From an uncultured Microbacterium sp. (GTDB lineage: Bacteria > Actinomycetota > Actinomycetes > Actinomycetales > Microbacteriaceae): a DNA stretch of 7,732 nt. Positions 6,324 through 7,732 of this stretch are shown piece after piece. The translations under genes and the position numbers were made by a program. Numbering within the stretch: the stretch's first letter is position 1; the number at the start of each line of letters is the position of its first letter. The notes beneath the pieces are model-generated. The model saw nothing but the letters and a program-made list of their open reading frames with translations, did not search any database and was not told where the DNA came from. The stretch covers positions 1 to 7,732 of the forward strand of contig CALKHM010000094.1 of NCBI GenBank assembly GCA_937988695.1. The letters run 5' to 3'.

Positions 6324-7342
6324 CATCGGCCTCCGTCGAGGGCGATGCCGGCGGTGCCGACGAGGTTCAGCGCGAGGTCGGCGGAGCCCAGCTCGATGGA
6401 TCGGGAGCGCACGACCTCTTCGGCGGTGACCGGGGACAGCTGCGCGTCGATGGCCGAGACCAAGGCGTCGACGACCCCGGGCACGGCGACGCCGGCGCCG
6501 CAGATGCGCACGCTGCTCACCTGCTCGCCGCCGGGGCGGCTGGCATGGAACGCCAGGGTGTTGCGGATGCGCCCGGCGAGGTCGGCGATCGCGACGCTGG
6601 ATGCCGAGGCCGCGCGCAGCGCGGCACGTCCGTGCAGCGGCACGGGCTCGGGCGGAACGGTCTCCAGCACCGTGTCGGCGTCGGCTGCCGCCTGGGCGCG
6701 CGCGCGCACGGCGGCGGTCTCGATCTCAGCGGGGATGATCCGCACGAACTGCGGGATGCCGTCGGTGACCACCACGACGTAGCTGGTGTGGTCTCCGATG
6801 TGCACGATCGCCATCGTCTCGCCAGGGGCGGCGATCACACGTGCGGCGCGGGCGAGCCCGAACGGCACGAAGTCGACGGCCTCTACGTGCAGCTTCGCCT
6901 TGGCGAACGTGGCGATGAGGTCTTCGACGGTCTCGGAGACGGCAGCCACCAGCAGACCGTGCAGCAGGCCGCCGGCCTGCGTGATCGGATAGAAGTCCAG
7001 CACGGCCTGGTTCACCGGGACCGGCAGAAGGTCCTGCACCTGGAACGGCAGCGCCTGCTTGAGCAGCTGGCGGCTCATGGCCTGCGTCGAGTGCTCCCGC
7101 ACGAGGATGCGCCGGCTGCCCACGCCGAGGGTGACGCTGTGGGAGCGGATGCCGGCACGGCTCCACAGGTGCCGCAACGCGAGCGCGATGGCATCCTGAT
7201 CGAGCGCCTCGGAGTCCTTCGCCGCGTCGGGAGGCAGCGGGATCTCGCCGGCTGCCACGATGCGCGGATTGTTGCCGCGGGTCAGCTCGACCGCCCGCAC
7301 GCTCTCTTCGGTGATCTCGACGCCGACGATGGTGTTCGCCAT
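6323..7342 (-). CDS. pilM: PilM, actin-like cytoplasmic type IV pilus assembly protein
   Basis: A 339-residue protein of the FtsA/PilM actin-like fold, which in known systems binds ATP and the cytoplasmic tail of PilN to link the motors to the membrane subcomplex. Visible family features are the opening VGVEITEESVRAVEL (6-20), the central SVTLGVGSRRILVRE (69-83), QALPFQVQDLLPVPV with the 'QLPFEAQEQIPFP'-like helix (96-110), VEAVDFVPFGLARA (153-166), AIVHIGDHTSYVVVV (178-192) and RICGAGVAVPGV (279-290). Two phosphate-contact positions differ from the usual pattern: Thr11 where Gly is common and His181 where Asp is common. A variable Ala-rich segment occupies about 210-250. The ATG at 7342 has AAAGGA eight bases upstream. 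It begins 35 nt after the pilD stop and its own stop overlaps pilN. Identification is firm from context and the N-terminal half. Confidence 0.9.
   Translation of the reverse strand: MANTIVGVEITEESVRAVELTRGNNPRIVAAGEIPLPPDAAKDSEALDQDAIALALRHLWSRAGIRSHSVTLGVGSRRILVREHSTQAMSRQLLKQALPFQVQDLLPVPVNQAVLDFYPITQAGGLLHGLLVAAVSETVEDLIATFAKAKLHVEAVDFVPFGLARAARVIAAPGETMAIVHIGDHTSYVVVVTDGIPQFVRIIPAEIETAAVRARAQAAADADTVLETVPPEPVPLHGRAALRAASASSVAIADLAGRIRNTLAFHASRPGGEQVSSVRICGAGVAVPGVVDALVSAIDAQLSPVTAEEVVRSRSIELGSADLALNLVGTAGIALDGGR
6330..6334 (-). promoter_or_regulatory. Shine-Dalgarno of pilN
   Basis: GGAGG on the - strand inside the end of pilM. Its six-base spacing to the ATG at 6323 is better than its three-base spacing to the adjacent ATG at 6326, so it decides the start. 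Confidence 0.65.
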
Positions 7343-7350
7343 CTCACACG

Positions 7351-7356
7351 TCCTTT
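7351..7356 (-). promoter_or_regulatory. Shine-Dalgarno of pilM
   Basis: AAAGGA on the - strand, eight bases before the pilM ATG in the 35-nt pilD-pilM gap. A five-pair hairpin, GGCGC/GCGCC (7359-7372), lies just upstream of it and could modulate the pilM mRNA, though in this GC context it may be chance. Confidence 0.65.
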
Positions 7357-7377
7357 CCGGCGCCGCAGCGCCTCACG

Positions 7378-7732
7378 TCATCCATGCAGCATCCCCAGGT
7401 ACCAGGCGCCCAGCGCGGGACCGGCGAGGATGCCGAGCCAGGCGCCGGCGAGCATCCACGGCCCGAACGGTATCGCGGTTCGGGGACCGGCGCGCCGGCT
7501 CAGCAGCAGGGCGATGCCGAACACGCCACCCAGCACGAACGCGGCGAACGCGCCGACGACAAGGCTCGTCCAGCCGAGCCAGCCGAGGTAGACGCCCAGG
7601 ACGCCGGCGAGCTTGACGTCGCCGCCGCCCATGCCGGCGGGCCGGATCAGCCGCAGCAGCGCGTAGAACACGTACAGCGCGACCATGCCGACGCCGGCAC
7701 GGACGAGCGCAGCGGTGTCGCCCGTGACGACG
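7378..7732 (-). CDS. pilD: Prepilin peptidase (A24 family), C-terminal part (5' end off-window)
   Basis: The visible 117 codons are the C-terminal part of a polytopic membrane aspartic protease that cleaves the leader peptide of prepilins. Its second catalytic motif, GMGGGDVKL (the GxGD element, nt about 7609-7635), is intact. It is followed by hydrophobic segments and by TAIPFGPWMLAGAWLGI, the conserved C-terminal A24 signature. The frame stays open to the window edge, so the first catalytic Asp and any N-terminal methyltransferase domain cannot be judged, nor can its full length. An internal ATG at 7686 is unlikely to be the true start because the coding frame continues upstream with membrane-protein-like sequence. 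It is the most upstream visible gene of the pilD-M-N-O-T-C run, so the operon promoter lies beyond the window. Confidence 0.93.
   Translation of the reverse strand, partial: VVTGDTAALVRAGVGMVALYVFYALLRLIRPAGMGGGDVKLAGVLGVYLGWLGWTSLVVGAFAAFVLGGVFGIALLLSRRAGPRTAIPFGPWMLAGAWLGILAGPALGAWYLGMLHG

Noticed and set aside
7359..7372. Hairpin GGCGC/GCGCC between pilD and pilM as a terminator
   Set aside because: Only five pairs, no T-tract, and within a 35-nt gap of a tightly packed operon; chance in GC-rich DNA is the simpler explanation.

Overview
The window reads as chromosomal DNA of a high-GC actinobacterium, possibly Microbacteriaceae. I judge this from the strongly GC-biased third codon positions, the tight ATGA/TGATG gene overlaps, and a gene apparently without a Shine-Dalgarno sequence behind a TANNNT-type -10 element. 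The genus is inference. Nine protein genes are present, two cut by the window edges, and they fill almost all of the sequence. No tRNA, rRNA, CRISPR array, insertion sequence or long repeat was seen.

Left arm, + strand (1-2546). The window opens inside a pilB-type extension ATPase gene, of which only the C-terminal half is present, including the tetracysteine zinc motif. A 153-nt gap with two candidate hairpins and a putative promoter follows. Then come a NarL/LuxR-type response regulator and a DesK/NarX-like membrane histidine kinase, joined by an ATGA overlap. Together the last two form one two-component system.

Right arm, - strand, transcribed right to left (7732-2553). It contains a prepilin peptidase (pilD, 5' end off-window), pilM, pilN, pilO, pilT and pilC. 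Gaps are 35 nt (pilD-pilM), overlaps at pilM-pilN and pilN-pilO, 8 nt (pilO-pilT) and 2 nt (pilT-pilC), so this is almost certainly one operon with translational coupling. The two arms converge: the kinase and pilC stop codons are 6 nt apart, with a perfect 17-bp palindrome over the pilC stop.

Together the genes specify the inner-membrane motor and assembly platform of a retractile type IVa pilus. PilD matures prepilins, PilB extends and PilT retracts the pilus, PilC is the platform, and PilM-PilN-PilO form the alignment subcomplex. No pilP or pilQ follows pilO, as expected for a cell without an outer membrane. Major and minor pilin genes are not in the window. The most notable points are the two-component system between pilB and the rest of the locus, the histidine kinase with Gly in place of the usual acidic residue after its phosphoacceptor His, a PilM with altered nucleotide-binding motifs, and a PilO with an Ala/Thr/Pro-rich insert.
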